Shown: positions 8,981 through 17,980 of the stretch, piece by piece | Layout of the letters: every line of letters starts with the position of its first letter | How positions within the stretch are numbered: the stretch's first letter is position 1 | Origin: Bacillota bacterium | GTDB lineage: Bacteria > Bacillota > Clostridia > Ch29 | Assembly (NCBI GenBank): GCA_013540605.1 | Contig: JABVCK010000004.1 | Location: 62,001-126,000 of the forward strand | Length of the DNA: 64,000 nt | Reading direction: 5' to 3' | The notes under the pieces: generated by a model | What the model was told of the DNA's origin: nothing | Database searches by the model: none | The model's input: only the letters and a program-made list of their open reading frames with translations | Made by a program: the position numbers and the translations under genes

Positions 8981-9013
8981 AGCCCCCGTGGTACCTGAAA
9001 CCACGGGGGCTTT
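8981..9013 (+). terminator. Rho-independent terminator after hsp20
   Basis: Perfect 12-bp stem AGCCCCCGTGGT / ACCACGGGGGCT with a 7-base loop, followed by TTTC. It starts 5 bp after the hsp20 stop. Confidence 0.9.
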
Positions 9014-9030
9014 CTATGTCGGAAACCTTA

Positions 9031-9207
9031 CTATTCTGCTTGCTCAATATCTTCGGCTTGCTGCATATTTTCAGCTTTATTTTTAGGTTTATCACACACC
9101 GTATTTCCGGATAAAGCTGCAAAAAATATTATAATAATTATAAGCAGAAAGAAATACTTTCCATATAGTTGGACAAAAACTTCAAGGCTGTTGATTCTAT
9201 CCGACAT
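9031..9207 (-). CDS. Small single-span membrane protein, unknown function
   Basis: 58-aa protein with one strongly hydrophobic stretch (YFFLLIIIIIFFAALSG, about residues 17-33) followed by a charged Glu/Gln/Lys-rich tail. I do not recognise a family. Two adjacent ATG codons are present at 9210 and 9207; the second has the better distance from the AGGAGG at 9215-9220. It lies alone between hsp20 and megL. The clear ribosome site and coherent membrane segment make it a plausible real gene. Confidence 0.55.
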   Translation of the reverse strand: MSDRINSLEVFVQLYGKYFFLLIIIIIFFAALSGNTVCDKPKNKAENMQQAEDIEQAE

Positions 9208-9300
9208 CATGCCCCCTCCTTTATAGCTTCTATTATATTCATATGGGGGCAGCAATTAAAATGTTACTTTGAAAAGCAAAGCATAACCTTCCGGACAGTT

Positions 9301-10482
9301 TTATTTTATTCTGGCAAATGCTTGTTCTAAATCAGCCAAGATATCTTCCGGTTCCTCTATACCGACAGACAATCTCACCAGCCCGTCCGTGATTCCCGCC
9401 GCAAGCCGTTCCTCTTTGCTGTACGGAGAATGGGTCATGGAAGCGGGGTGCTGTATAAGGGTGTCCACATTGCCAAGGCTCACCGCCAGGTGTATCATCT
9501 CGACGCTGTTCATGAGAGTAACGCCTGCGTCCATCCCGCCCTTCAGTTCAAACGCAATCATAGCTCCAAAGCCCGAGGCCTGCTTCTTTGCCAGTTGATG
9601 CTGGGGATGGGACTCCAATCCGGGATAATATACCCTTTCTACCTTCGGGTTTGCCTCCAGCCACTTCGCAATTGCCATCGCATTGGCCTCATGTTTTTCC
9701 ATCCTTATTCCCAGGGTTTTCAGTCCGAGCAGCAGCAGCCAGGCATCAAAGGGGCTCATGGACGCACCGATATCCTTTAGTGTGGTAACTTTCATTTCAT
9801 TGATGAAATCCTTATCTCCCACCGCAACTCCCGCAATGACCGTTCCATGGCCACCTATATACTTGGTAGCGCTGTGAATTGCGACATCGCATCCCAGCTC
9901 CAAGGGCCTCTGCCAGTACGGGGTCATAAAGGTATTGTCAACCAGGGCTTTGGCCCCGTACCTGTGGGCAATCTCAGCGGTTGCCGCAAGGTCGACAAGG
10001 CTCATGGTAGGATTGGCGGGAGACTCGACATATACGATCTTTGTATTTGGTCTAATAGCTGCTTCAATATTGCTCACGTTGGTTGCATCCACAAAGGTCG
10101 TCTCCACTCCGAAGCGGGACAGCAGGTGGCTGAGAAAAGCATGAGTACAGCCGTACAGGGTTTTCGCCGCCACTATATGGTCGCCGGCGCTGACAAGGGC
10201 CATAATCGGAGCCGTTATTGCTCCCATCCCGGACGCAAAGGCTGCAGCGGCCTCCCCGCCTTCGAGAAGAGCCATCTTCTCTTCAAAATCCGTAACCGTA
10301 GGGTTTCCTAAACGGGTATAGATATAGCCTTCTTCTTCTCCGGCAAATCTTCTGGCTCCCTGGTCCACATCTTCAAACACAAAGGTGGAAGTCTGGTAAA
10401 TCGGACGTACGTGAGAGCCTGTCAATGGGCATGGCTCAGAATATAAGGCCTGGGTGGCCTTCTTGAGCTTACGTATCTCCAT
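9301..10482 (-). CDS. megL: Methionine gamma-lyase (PLP enzyme)
   Basis: Breaks L-methionine into methanethiol, ammonia and 2-oxobutyrate. 393 aa, Cys/Met-metabolism PLP family. PLP-binding lysine is in HSATKYIGGHG. The TLYGCT motif carries the Cys that in known methionine gamma-lyases (Cys116 in Pseudomonas) favours gamma-elimination, distinguishing it from cystathionine enzymes; ESPANPTM is also typical. Start ATG at 10482 is preceded by GGGAGGGG; a TTG at 10497 overlaps that site. It is transcribed from a sigma-54-type promoter with upstream activator boxes (10527-10662) and lies directly downstream of a TyrR-like sigma-54 activator gene. Confidence 0.88.
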   Translation of the reverse strand: MEIRKLKKATQALYSEPCPLTGSHVRPIYQTSTFVFEDVDQGARRFAGEEEGYIYTRLGNPTVTDFEEKMALLEGGEAAAAFASGMGAITAPIMALVSAGDHIVAAKTLYGCTHAFLSHLLSRFGVETTFVDATNVSNIEAAIRPNTKIVYVESPANPTMSLVDLAATAEIAHRYGAKALVDNTFMTPYWQRPLELGCDVAIHSATKYIGGHGTVIAGVAVGDKDFINEMKVTTLKDIGASMSPFDAWLLLLGLKTLGIRMEKHEANAMAIAKWLEANPKVERVYYPGLESHPQHQLAKKQASGFGAMIAFELKGGMDAGVTLMNSVEMIHLAVSLGNVDTLIQHPASMTHSPYSKEERLAAGITDGLVRLSVGIEEPEDILADLEQAFARIK

Positions 10483-10526
10483 AGTATCCCCTCCCAAATT
10501 GTCATCCTTATTCCACCTATAAATTT

Positions 10527-10542
10527 AGCAAAAACCATGCCA
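10527..10542 (-). promoter_or_regulatory. Sigma-54 (-24/-12) promoter of megL
   Basis: On the minus strand TGGCATGGTTTTTGCT: GG and GC are separated by exactly 10 bases, matching TGGCAC-N5-TTGC except for one base. The predicted start site is near 10516, giving a leader of about 35 nt. Confidence 0.85.
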
Positions 10543-10593
10543 TATTATACATTTAAATGTCCCCAATAGACCTGCTGCATCACGGTCTATAGT

Positions 10594-10662
10594 TGTAAAT
10601 ATATGTTTCCATTATAGCAATAACCGGAAACTAATATTTACAATTGTAAACAATGGTTTCCG
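10594..10662. promoter_or_regulatory. Three TyrR-like activator boxes upstream of megL
   Basis: Boxes at 10594-10611 (TGTAAA-N6-TTTCCA), 10625-10642 (CGGAAA-N6-TTTACA) and 10645-10662 (TGTAAA-N6-TTTCCG). All have the 6-6-6 design of TyrR boxes (TGTAAA-N6-TTTACA). Starts are 31 and 20 bp apart, about three and two helical turns. They lie about 80-145 bp upstream of the predicted megL start site, the normal place for sigma-54 enhancers. Confidence 0.75.
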
Positions 10663-10663
10663 G

Positions 10664-12235
10664 TTACTTTTCCAGATTATACTTCCTGAGCTTTTTTATT
10701 ACTGCAGTATGGGATAAGCCCAAGGCCTTTCCAATCTTTCTTGAACTCCCCAGCTTCTCAACCGCATGACTCAGCACCCGTTTTTCGGTTTCCTCCAATA
10801 TATCCTTAAGATTTTCCCCGTACCACGAACTGCCCGTTTCATAGCTGCTTTCCATGTACCTGGTATCCAAAATAATATGCCTTTCTTCAATGTAGCTGCC
10901 CTCAACCAGGTTGATACCCCTTTCTATAACATTGGAAAGCTCCCTTACGTTGCCCGGCCAGTGGTACTCCATGAGTCTCTCCATTGCCTGCCGCGTGATG
11001 CCTTTGATTGGCTTTCCCATGTTCTTACCGACCTGTTCAATAAAGTTCTCCACCAGTATGAGTATATCCTCTTTTCTGTCCCGCAGGGGCGGAATGAACA
11101 GGGGAACAACGTTCAGCCTGTAGTACAGGTCTTCCCTGAAGAGCCCTTCCTTCATCATCTCTTCAAGGTTGTTATTGGTTGCGGCAATAACCCTCACATC
11201 CACGCTTATCTCTTCCGTCCCGCCAACCCTTCTGACCTTTCCACCCTGCAGCACCCTCAGAAGTTTGACCTGCAGCTGGGGTGACAGCTCTCCAATCTCA
11301 TCAAGAAAAAGAGTTCCCCCATGGGCGAACCTGAACAAGCCCTGTTTGCCTCCCTTTCTGGCACCGGTGAAAGCACCCTCTTCATACCCGAACAGCTCAC
11401 TTTCAAGAAGAGTGTCGGGCAGCGCTCCGCAGTTAACGGGCACAAAGGGCTTGTCCTTTCTACTGCTTGACATGTGTATCGACCTGGCAAACAGCTCTTT
11501 TCCTGTTCCGCTTTCTCCTCTAATCAGGACCGTTGAGTTGCTTGTCGCCACCATCTTGGCAATGTTTTTCGCATAGGTGATGCTCTCACTTATTCCCAGT
11601 ATATCGCTAAAGGTGATGCTTGGCGGTGAAGTCATGCTGTAAACAAGTTCTATTACCTTGTTGATATCCTTTATGGAAGCCACGGCTCCCACTATATGCT
11701 CCTTCTCGTTCATTATAGGCCTGCCCGTTGTTATATAGTGGCTTGTGCCGCGGTTTGTCCGGAGAATAATCTCCTCATTGTCATAGCACTGTCCCGTTTT
11801 TATGGACCGGAGAATCGGGATATCCCCGGCAAGGATCTCGGCTGCAGGCTTTCCCAGCACCTCATCCTCATCAAGATTGAATATCCTCTCCGCGGAATGG
11901 TTGAATATCGTGATAGTACCGTTTTTATCTATTGCCACTATGCCTTCATCCACCGAATCTATTACCGCCCTTATCTGCCTCTCCCTCTCTTCAAAGGGTA
12001 AAAGTTCAATGAACCGGGTTTCGCTAACCCCGTCCAGGTTTTCAATTCTGTCAATCAGTTCTTCCATGGTTTCCTTCTCACACATATCAATTTTAAGGTA
12101 ACCCACACCCGGCGATACTTCCATAGCGGAAATATTCAGGTTAAGGCTGGAAACCACCTTCAGCAGGTCAAGGGCCATCCCCACCCTGTCTTCGGTTATC
12201 ACCATGAATCTCAAATACTCCTTCAAAAACAACAC
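10664..12235 (-). CDS. TyrR-like sigma-54-dependent activator (ACT-PAS-AAA-HTH)
   Basis: 523-aa enhancer-binding protein. An N-terminal ACT domain (residues ~8-80, [20 protein letters not shown]) suggests amino acid sensing. Next are a PAS domain (~85-195), a sigma-54 AAA+ domain with Walker A GESGTGKE and the sigma-54 contact loop GAFTGA, and a C-terminal Fis/TyrR-type HTH ([20 protein letters not shown]). It ends 2 bp from the last TyrR-like box and sits directly upstream of megL in the same direction, so control of megL is very likely (inference). The start is uncertain: GTG at 12235, or in-frame TTG/ATG codons up to 11 residues later. Confidence 0.88.
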   Translation of the reverse strand: MLFLKEYLRFMVITEDRVGMALDLLKVVSSLNLNISAMEVSPGVGYLKIDMCEKETMEELIDRIENLDGVSETRFIELLPFEERERQIRAVIDSVDEGIVAIDKNGTITIFNHSAERIFNLDEDEVLGKPAAEILAGDIPILRSIKTGQCYDNEEIILRTNRGTSHYITTGRPIMNEKEHIVGAVASIKDINKVIELVYSMTSPPSITFSDILGISESITYAKNIAKMVATSNSTVLIRGESGTGKELFARSIHMSSSRKDKPFVPVNCGALPDTLLESELFGYEEGAFTGARKGGKQGLFRFAHGGTLFLDEIGELSPQLQVKLLRVLQGGKVRRVGGTEEISVDVRVIAATNNNLEEMMKEGLFREDLYYRLNVVPLFIPPLRDRKEDILILVENFIEQVGKNMGKPIKGITRQAMERLMEYHWPGNVRELSNVIERGINLVEGSYIEERHIILDTRYMESSYETGSSWYGENLKDILEETEKRVLSHAVEKLGSSRKIGKALGLSHTAVIKKLRKYNLEK

Positions 12236-12245
12236 CCCACAGACC

Positions 12246-13118
12246 CTATTGGCTAACCATGTTCTTCAATTCTTCTGCCTGGAACACATACCTTTGATTG
12301 CAGAAATGGCAGGTAATCTCGGCTTTCCCTTCCTGTTCGAGAATATTCCTGATTTCTTCTTTCCCCAGGCTTATAAGAACCCTTTCAATCCGCTCCCTTG
12401 AACAATCACAAACCAGCTTAAGGGAACGTTTTTCCAGAATCCTGATGTTTTTGTCATCAAGTACATATTCTAAAACCTGCTCAGGAGTATAGCCCCTGTT
12501 TACCAGTGACGAAACAGCTTCAATATCTTTAAGCCTCTTTTCAAGCCGGTCCGCTATGCCGGGGTCTGCGTCGGGCATAAGCTGTATCATGTATCCACCC
12601 GCCGCCAGAATTGCCAGGTCCCTGTCTACCAGCACTCCGAGAGCTGTGGCGGTTGGTACCTGTTCCGAATATGAATAATAGGCCGTTATGTCATCACCTA
12701 TCTCTCCTGATACAAGGTTTACCTGGCCTATGTACGGCTCCTTAAGACCAAGGTCCTTTATCACCAGGAGATACCCATTCCTGCCCACAAGCCCTCCGAC
12801 ATCCAGCTTCCCCAGCGGGTTCAGCGGAAGGTCTGCCTGGGGAAAATCCGCATAGCCCTTTACCTCCACCCTGGAATTGGCAACCGCAATAATCTTCCCT
12901 ATCGGCCCTCCACCCTTCACCTGGATGGTAAGAAGGTCTTTTTCATCCTTAAGCGTCATTCCCATTATGCATGCCGCGGTCAAAACTCTTGCCAAAGCCG
13001 CTGCTGCCGTAGCCGAACATTTATGTATCGCAGCAGCCTCCCTTGCCAATCCTGTGGTTGAAACGGCAAAAGCCCTTATGCTCCCGCTGCTGTCAATGGC
13101 TCTTACTGCAATATCCAA
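12246..13118 (-). CDS. hslO: Redox-regulated chaperone Hsp33
   Basis: Cytoplasmic holdase activated by oxidation. 290 aa. The C-terminal zinc/redox switch is present as CDC (in [14 protein letters not shown]) and CHFC (in [12 protein letters not shown]). Starts upstream to 13124 are open, but the TTG at 13118 (MDIAVRAID) is chosen because GGAGG lies 8 bp before it, whereas the TTG at 13124 would be only 2 bp away. It lies just before the TyrR-like activator gene (11 bp), so the two may be co-transcribed; a terminator separates it from csp. Confidence 0.93.
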   Translation of the reverse strand: MDIAVRAIDSSGSIRAFAVSTTGLAREAAAIHKCSATAAAALARVLTAACIMGMTLKDEKDLLTIQVKGGGPIGKIIAVANSRVEVKGYADFPQADLPLNPLGKLDVGGLVGRNGYLLVIKDLGLKEPYIGQVNLVSGEIGDDITAYYSYSEQVPTATALGVLVDRDLAILAAGGYMIQLMPDADPGIADRLEKRLKDIEAVSSLVNRGYTPEQVLEYVLDDKNIRILEKRSLKLVCDCSRERIERVLISLGKEEIRNILEQEGKAEITCHFCNQRYVFQAEELKNMVSQ

Positions 13119-13143
13119 TCCCAAATCCTCCCATCATAATGAT

Positions 13144-13168
13144 AAAACCCCGTCATTTGACGAGGTTT
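13144..13168 (-). terminator. Terminator downstream of the cold shock gene
   Basis: Minus-strand stem AACCTCGTCA / TGACGGGGTT (one G-U pair) with a 2-base loop, followed by TTATC. It lies between the csp stop (13209) and the hslO start. Confidence 0.75.
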
Positions 13169-13208
13169 GAGTGCTACTTCAATGCAAAAGCTTATATATC
13201 CATTTATA

Positions 13209-13409
13209 TTAAGCTCTCTGAACATTGGCAGCTTGCGGCCCCTTAGCTCCCTGAACGATTTCAAACTCAACTTCCTGTCCCTCTTCAAGGGTCTTGAAAC
13301 CGTCCATTTCGATAGCTGAGAAATGAACAAATACGTCTTCTCCGTTTTCTCTCTCGATAAAACCGTAACCCTTCTCAGCGTTGAACCACTTTACTCTACC
13401 TTTTTCCAT
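13209..13409 (-). CDS. Cold shock protein, CspA family
   Basis: 66-aa single OB-fold nucleic-acid chaperone. Both RNP motifs are visible: KGYGFIERE (RNP1-like) and DVFVHFSAI (RNP2). Nothing is missing relative to the family. AGGAGG lies before the ATG at 13409. It appears monocistronic, with its own terminator. Confidence 0.95.
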   Translation of the reverse strand: MEKGRVKWFNAEKGYGFIERENGEDVFVHFSAIEMDGFKTLEEGQEVEFEIVQGAKGPQAANVQRA

Positions 13410-13490
13410 TTAACACATTCCTCCTAAAACCTAAATGTTGCATAGTCTTCCGACTACTACAACAAGTTTACCATACCGGGTTTCTTAATG

Positions 13491-14243
13491 TCAAATAGAA
13501 TCCCTTTTTACCACATATTGAACCCTTTCGCAGCCTTCTCCGGGACTCTCGAAAGTAAAGGCGCCATATACGCCGATTATCTTGAGTTTGTTTTTCTTTA
13601 GTAGTTTTTCCATTTCGCCGGTCAAATATGCTTTTTGTCTGTGTGTCTCCTCAAATTTCCGGTACAGGTTTGCATCTACCTTCTCAAAGAATGTCAGGTA
13701 GTATTCGCAAATCCTTGTACCCGAATCGTAATAATTCTCCCATACATAACTGATCTCTTCGCCGCTGTGGCCGAAAGTATTGCTGCCGATTATCTCGGAT
13801 ATTTTATAATGGGAATTCATGTCAAAGGCAAACAGCCCGCCGGCGTTAAGATTGTTGTACACACCTTTGCACACCTTTTCCATGTCATCATCATCCAAAA
13901 TATAATTCATTCCGTCGCACACACAAATAATACAGTCCACCGGCGCATCAAGCCGGATATCCCTCATATCCTGGTGCAAATACCTGACCCGAGCACCCAT
14001 TTCCAGAGCCTTGTCCTGAGCCAGTGCAAGCATGTCCTCGGAGCGGTCGGCGGCATACACGGTGTACCCCCTCTTTGCCAGGCGGTTGGATACGTTTCCC
14101 GTTCCGCAGGCAATTTCCAGAACCGTTGTAATGGGTGTGTCATTTGTATCAAAGATTTTCTCCAGGTAATCAACCCACATATCATAGTCAACATCTTCCA
14201 TGAGCCTGTCGTAATAATGGGCAAATCCTTTATAAGTGCTCAT
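13491..14243 (-). CDS. Class I SAM-dependent methyltransferase
   Basis: 250-aa soluble methyltransferase. SAM motif I VLEIACGTGNVSNRLAKRGY (residues ~41-60), acidic motif VYAADRSEDML, and DCIICVCDGMNYI as motif IV. The substrate is unknown; the family includes many small-molecule and protein methylases often found in this form (YqeM/YdfB-like) in Firmicutes. ATG at 14243 overlaps the sirtuin stop by 4 bp (ATGA), so the two genes are translationally coupled. Confidence 0.85.
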   Translation of the reverse strand: MSTYKGFAHYYDRLMEDVDYDMWVDYLEKIFDTNDTPITTVLEIACGTGNVSNRLAKRGYTVYAADRSEDMLALAQDKALEMGARVRYLHQDMRDIRLDAPVDCIICVCDGMNYILDDDDMEKVCKGVYNNLNAGGLFAFDMNSHYKISEIIGSNTFGHSGEEISYVWENYYDSGTRICEYYLTFFEKVDANLYRKFEETHRQKAYLTGEMEKLLKKNKLKIIGVYGAFTFESPGEGCERVQYVVKRDSI

Positions 14244-14998
14244 CTTGCCGACCGCTCCTCAATTGCTCTCTGCAGGCTGTCCAATACCTGCCCGGCCTTG
14301 TCCCGTATAATTATCTCGGCGAGGCCGTCATAGGGGGTAACTCCAATGTTAACGATCATGAGCCTCCGGCACAATGACGCCAGGTTATTGACCGGCCCTA
14401 CATTAAGGCTCGAACCGATGACCAGAAGCAGGTCGCATCTCTTGACAAGATCCCACGCTTCATTGAAACAGTCGGGCAGCATATCCCCGAAGAGGACGAC
14501 CCCTGGCCTCAGTATGCCTCCGCACTCTTCGCATACCGGGGGTATCTGGCCGCTGCCGACCTTATCGGCAAGCAGCCGTATGCTTACCCTCTTCCCGCAT
14601 TTGATACAATAACCCGTTCGCGTATCTCCATGAACCTCCAGCACTTTTTCGGAACCCGCCCTGTGATGGAGGTTGTCTATGTTTTGTGTTATCACCGCAT
14701 CAATAAGCCCTTCCTTTTCAAACCGGGCCAGAACATGATGCGCCCTGTTGGGGCGGGCATCCTGCATGGACATGATTATTTCAAACCCCGTACTATAAAA
14801 TTTCCTGGGGTTATTGTATAGGACCGCGGTTGACAGCGCTTCCATAGGGTCAACCCTTTCCCAGATCCCGGTGCCGGGGCTTCTGAAATCGGGAATCCCG
14901 CTCTCGGTTGATATGCCCGCTCCGGTCAGCACACATACGCTGCCGCTCTCCATGATTGCCTCTGCAACCCTTCTTATTGCTTGATCCTGCATATCCAT
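14240..14998 (-). CDS. cobB: NAD-dependent protein deacylase, Sir2 family
   Basis: 252-aa sirtuin that removes acyl groups from lysines with NAD. Visible are GAGISTESGIPDFR (NAD-binding), TQNIDNLHHRAG with the catalytic His, a four-Cys zinc site (CIKCGKR and CEECGG), and LLVIGSSLNVGP. The first in-frame start is GTG at 15001, but the ATG at 14998 has the better GAGGTG spacing. It is downstream of the spore protein gene and coupled to the methyltransferase. Confidence 0.93.
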   Translation of the reverse strand: MDMQDQAIRRVAEAIMESGSVCVLTGAGISTESGIPDFRSPGTGIWERVDPMEALSTAVLYNNPRKFYSTGFEIIMSMQDARPNRAHHVLARFEKEGLIDAVITQNIDNLHHRAGSEKVLEVHGDTRTGYCIKCGKRVSIRLLADKVGSGQIPPVCEECGGILRPGVVLFGDMLPDCFNEAWDLVKRCDLLLVIGSSLNVGPVNNLASLCRRLMIVNIGVTPYDGLAEIIIRDKAGQVLDSLQRAIEERSAR

Positions 14999-15017
14999 CA
15001 CCTCACCTCACGCAGAA

Positions 15018-15036
15018 AGGGGACGCACCGTCCCCT
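15018..15036. repeat. GGGGACG hairpin at the end of the spore protein gene
   Basis: AGGGGACG-CAC-CGTCCCCT, a perfect 8-bp stem with a 3-base loop, overlapping the last bases of the spore protein gene. On the minus strand it is followed by TTTC, so it may serve as a weak terminator. It belongs to the GGGGAC hairpin family. Confidence 0.7.
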
Positions 15037-15256
15037 ATCCTTCCAAAGTATTGCCGGATTGTGTTACCACCTTGCCGGCCTTCTTCCTGGTAGTAATAAT
15101 GCCGCCTATTCTCCCCGTCTCCGCAGCGGTGAGAGAGCCCCAACCGGATTTTCTCACCCTTTCGGCAAGGCCAAGCTCCTTCGCTATCTCATATTTCATC
15201 CTGTCCTCTGGGGTTTCAACCTTTTTCTTTTTATTCTTCTTTTTAGAAGCTGACAT
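15035..15256 (-). CDS. Alpha/beta-type small acid-soluble spore protein (SspF-like)
   Basis: 73-aa DNA-protecting protein of spores. The family core is seen as MKYEIAKELGLAERV, then GWGSLTAAETGRIGG, most similar in layout to the SspF/minor alpha-beta group. The N-terminus is unusually lysine-rich (ASKKKNKKKKVE). The second ATG (15256) is chosen because GGAGG lies 7 bp upstream; the first ATG at 15262 is too close. The gene marks the host as a spore former and is probably read by a forespore sigma factor, which I did not try to place. Confidence 0.85.
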   Translation of the reverse strand: MSASKKKNKKKKVETPEDRMKYEIAKELGLAERVRKSGWGSLTAAETGRIGGIITTRKKAGKVVTQSGNTLEG

Positions 15257-15317
15257 CGGCATACCTCCTTCAACTTCTATTATGCTGTAATCTAGGCCGA
15301 TTTATGTAAGGGGCCAA

Positions 15318-16244
15318 TTACAGGCCGTATATGATAACGTATAATTCCCTTATGACCATTACAGCAAAAATCAGCATGGTCACTGCCAGGGGAACCATTT
15401 CCTTTATCGTCATGCCATTGGCTCTTTCCTCCCTATCCGGCACGGAGATGCCGCTTTGTTCTGAAAGTCTCCTGAAAAGCCTGACCATAACGGTCGCAGA
15501 TAGGACCGCTATTATGCCCCAGAACAGAGTACCGCTTAGAATAACAGCGGTATTCAGGCCTTCCTCAGCTGCCTGTCCGGTTTCCCCTGCATACAGCTGC
15601 GCTCCGTAGGCTATTATCACCGACAGGGCATTATTGATGAAATGTCCCGTAATGGCCGGAAAAATCGACCCGGTTTTTGTTGCCATATAGCCGAAAATGA
15701 TGCCCAGGAATACCGGTCCGATTAAATTCTGTATGTTAAAATGAAATATGCCGAAGAGCAAAGCCGTAATCAGAACAGCCCTTTTTTCACCAAACGCCTC
15801 GTATCCCTTCAAAACCAGCCCCCTAAAGAACAGTTCTTCCGCCACACCTGCGGTTAGGGCAATAATAAGCAGGTTTACGGCAAGTTCGCTGAAATTCTCA
15901 GCCACGGGAACCGGCATAGGTATCAATTCACCGAACAGGCTCAGCACAAGATTGCCTACCAGGTTAAGAAACAGACCCACAGGGTAGGCAAAAAAGGTAA
16001 TCAGGGCGCAGAGTCCGACAATCTTCAGACTTGTTTTCTTGATTCTAAATACTTCTCTTAAGCTGGCTTTTCTGAACAGAACAAATAAAAACGCCGGTCC
16101 CAGGATTATTACCAGCTCTGTTAGAACAAGACCCGTATAAATATCCGTCATCTGCAGCGTATACCCTATAGTAACCAGCAATATCGCCGTAATCATATAT
16201 ACGATATTCACACCAAGCAGTGTTATTCCCGAATTCTCTTCCAA
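15318..16244 (-). CDS. CPBP family intramembrane metalloprotease
   Basis: 308-aa membrane protein with about eight hydrophobic segments. The family motifs are intact: EELFFRG (EExxxR type, residues ~138-145), FGIFHFNIQN (FxxxH) and HFINNAL (HxxxN/B). These are Rce1-like proteases; substrates in bacteria are mostly unknown. TTG start at 16244 with AGGAGG upstream; no better ATG was found. It stands alone between the spore protein gene and the MarR fragment. Confidence 0.85.
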   Translation of the reverse strand: MEENSGITLLGVNIVYMITAILLVTIGYTLQMTDIYTGLVLTELVIILGPAFLFVLFRKASLREVFRIKKTSLKIVGLCALITFFAYPVGLFLNLVGNLVLSLFGELIPMPVPVAENFSELAVNLLIIALTAGVAEELFFRGLVLKGYEAFGEKRAVLITALLFGIFHFNIQNLIGPVFLGIIFGYMATKTGSIFPAITGHFINNALSVIIAYGAQLYAGETGQAAEEGLNTAVILSGTLFWGIIAVLSATVMVRLFRRLSEQSGISVPDREERANGMTIKEMVPLAVTMLIFAVMVIRELYVIIYGL

Positions 16245-16339
16245 CGAATCTATTCCTCCTCAAACGGCCGTATAATACATAATATTCTACAGCGGCACGT
16301 TTTATCCTCCCTGTTCATAGTATCTACAAATTAACCAAA

Positions 16340-16368
16340 TTGACAATTTAAGGTAACATAAGTATAAT
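16340..16368 (+). promoter_or_regulatory. Consensus sigma-A promoter
   Basis: TTGACA (16340-16345), 17 bp, TATAAT (16363-16368): a perfect consensus promoter about 35 bp before the MarR-type fragment. Confidence 0.85.
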
Positions 16369-16403
16369 AGTTTTGTCCGGACTATCGATGGGAGGTGGGC
16401 TGG

Positions 16404-16673
16404 TTGAATAATCCCGATGTTATTGAAGAAATCGTTAAACTCATTTCCGAGATACTCAATACCCTTGAAAAAAAAGGGCTGGTTGAGAGGGTCAGGTGTG
16501 AAAGCGACAGGCGAAAACACCACATTAGCCTGACTTCGCATGGATTTCTCGTTAAATCTGCAATATCACCGGGTTTATATCATAAAGGAATCACCGGAAA
16601 GCTCGATATGACCGAACTGGAAAAAAAACTCCTGTATATACTTCTGAAAAAATTCTATAACCAGATCACTTAG
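16404..16673 (+). pseudogene. MarR-type regulator lacking its N-terminal half
   Basis: 89-aa frame containing only the second half of a MarR protein: recognition helix and wing (EILNTLEKKGLVERVRCESD then RRKHHISLTSHG) and the C-terminal dimerisation helix (ELEKKLLYILLKKFYNQIT). The usual first ~50 residues are absent. However, GGAGG lies 8 bp before the TTG at 16404 and a perfect promoter precedes it, so it is likely expressed. It may be a deletion remnant or a functional short protein. It overlaps the convergent M20 gene by 8 bp. Confidence 0.5.
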
Positions 16674-17841
16674 CCGTTTTTAAGCCTCCCAGTTTTTCCA
16701 GTATCCTCGCATAAACCTCAACCCCTGTCATCATGACATCTTCATTAAAATTGAAATAGCAGCTGTGCAGCGGATGGGTGTAGCCCTTGCCGGGATTCCC
16801 TGTCCCGAGCATAAAGAACAGTCCCGGTACTTTTTTTTGGTAATAGGAAAAATCCTCCGCCATCATGACCGGCTTTATCACGTCAATGCTATTTTCCCCC
16901 ACAACCTCCGTCAGAAGGTTGAACAGGCCTTCGTCATTTACCACCGGAGGCAGCCCGTTGCCAAATCCTACCTCTGCCTTGCATCCATAGACTTCTCCTA
17001 TGCCCTTTGCTATGGATACCGCCCTCTGTTTCATGAACTCAAAGTCCTCTTCGGAAAATGCTCTCATAGTGCCTTCGATACGTGCGTTTCGCGCTACGAT
17101 GTTTAACCTCTCACCGCCCGTAATCTTGCCGATGGAAAACACCGCGGGCTCCATTGGGTCCAATGACCTGCTTACTATTGTCTGAAAGGCCATAACCATA
17201 TTGCAGGCTGCCACCAGGGCATCCTTTCCCTTATGGGGCTGTGCTCCATGACTGCTCTGCCCTTCCACCTCGACGTAGATTTCTGCGGTCTGCGCCATTA
17301 TCGGCCCACGCCTCGCCCCAATTCTTCCTTCCTCCACATCCGGAAACATATGCAAACCGAAAATTGCATCAACCTTCGGTCTCTCCAGCAGCCCAGCCTC
17401 AATAAGCGGCAGAGCGCCCCCGGGAGCTTCTTCCGCGGGCTGGAACACCAGCCTTACATCGCTTTCCAGCCTGCTCCTGTTCATAGCCAGGTACCTGCCA
17501 AAGCCTGCAAGTATTGCCATGTGTGCGTCATGCCCGCAGGCATGCATCATACCGGCCTGCGCCGAAGAAAACTCAAGTCCTGTTCGCTCCTCAACCGGCA
17601 GGGCATCCATATCGGCTCTAAAGGCATAACACCTGTCACCTTTGCTTCCCTTGAAGTCCACAATAACAGCGGTCTCGAACAGGTTATCGGTGATCTGCAC
17701 GTCCATGCCCCGGAAATATTCCTTTATTTTCTGTGCGGTTCTATGCTCGTTCAGGCCCAATTCCGGATCTGAGTGCAGCCTTCTCCTCAGGTCTACAACA
17801 TCATCCCTGAGTCTTGCTATTTCATCCCTGATATCTATCAT
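16666..17841 (-). CDS. M20 family amidohydrolase (N-acyl-amino acid hydrolase)
   Basis: 391-aa metal-dependent amidohydrolase, a paralogue of the gene at 6784-7947. Motifs MHACGHDAHMAILAGF, FQPAEEAPGG and MMAEDFSYY are present. An open frame extends upstream to 17991 with a hydrophobic stretch, but the ATG at 17841 has a clear GGAGGG site and matches the family start (MIDIRDEIARLRDDVVDLRR). The function is most likely release of amino acids from N-acyl conjugates; the substrate is unknown. It is separated from the upstream IclR gene by a terminator. Confidence 0.87.
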   Translation of the reverse strand: MIDIRDEIARLRDDVVDLRRRLHSDPELGLNEHRTAQKIKEYFRGMDVQITDNLFETAVIVDFKGSKGDRCYAFRADMDALPVEERTGLEFSSAQAGMMHACGHDAHMAILAGFGRYLAMNRSRLESDVRLVFQPAEEAPGGALPLIEAGLLERPKVDAIFGLHMFPDVEEGRIGARRGPIMAQTAEIYVEVEGQSSHGAQPHKGKDALVAACNMVMAFQTIVSRSLDPMEPAVFSIGKITGGERLNIVARNARIEGTMRAFSEEDFEFMKQRAVSIAKGIGEVYGCKAEVGFGNGLPPVVNDEGLFNLLTEVVGENSIDVIKPVMMAEDFSYYQKKVPGLFFMLGTGNPGKGYTHPLHSCYFNFNEDVMMTGVEVYARILEKLGGLKTAK

Positions 17842-17911
17842 ATTACCCTCCTGGAATTCTGCTGTTTTATCTATTATACCCTTCCGTTTTTTGCAAAACA
17901 ACAGAAACAAG

Positions 17912-17943
17912 AAAAAAGGGACCAGGCTCACAAGCCTGACCCC
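17912..17943 (-). terminator. Terminator downstream of the IclR-type gene
   Basis: Minus-strand GGG-GT-CAGGCT-TGTG-AGCCTG-GT-CCC followed by TTTTTTC. It lies between the IclR-type stop (17981) and the M20 start (17841). Confidence 0.88.
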
Positions 17944-17980
17944 ATAACAGACATACGCCTGTGCTCCTGAAATCAAGTTC

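Noticed and set aside
13635-14333. 232-residue plus-strand open frame
   Set aside because: Antisense to the methyltransferase and sirtuin genes, both with intact motifs.
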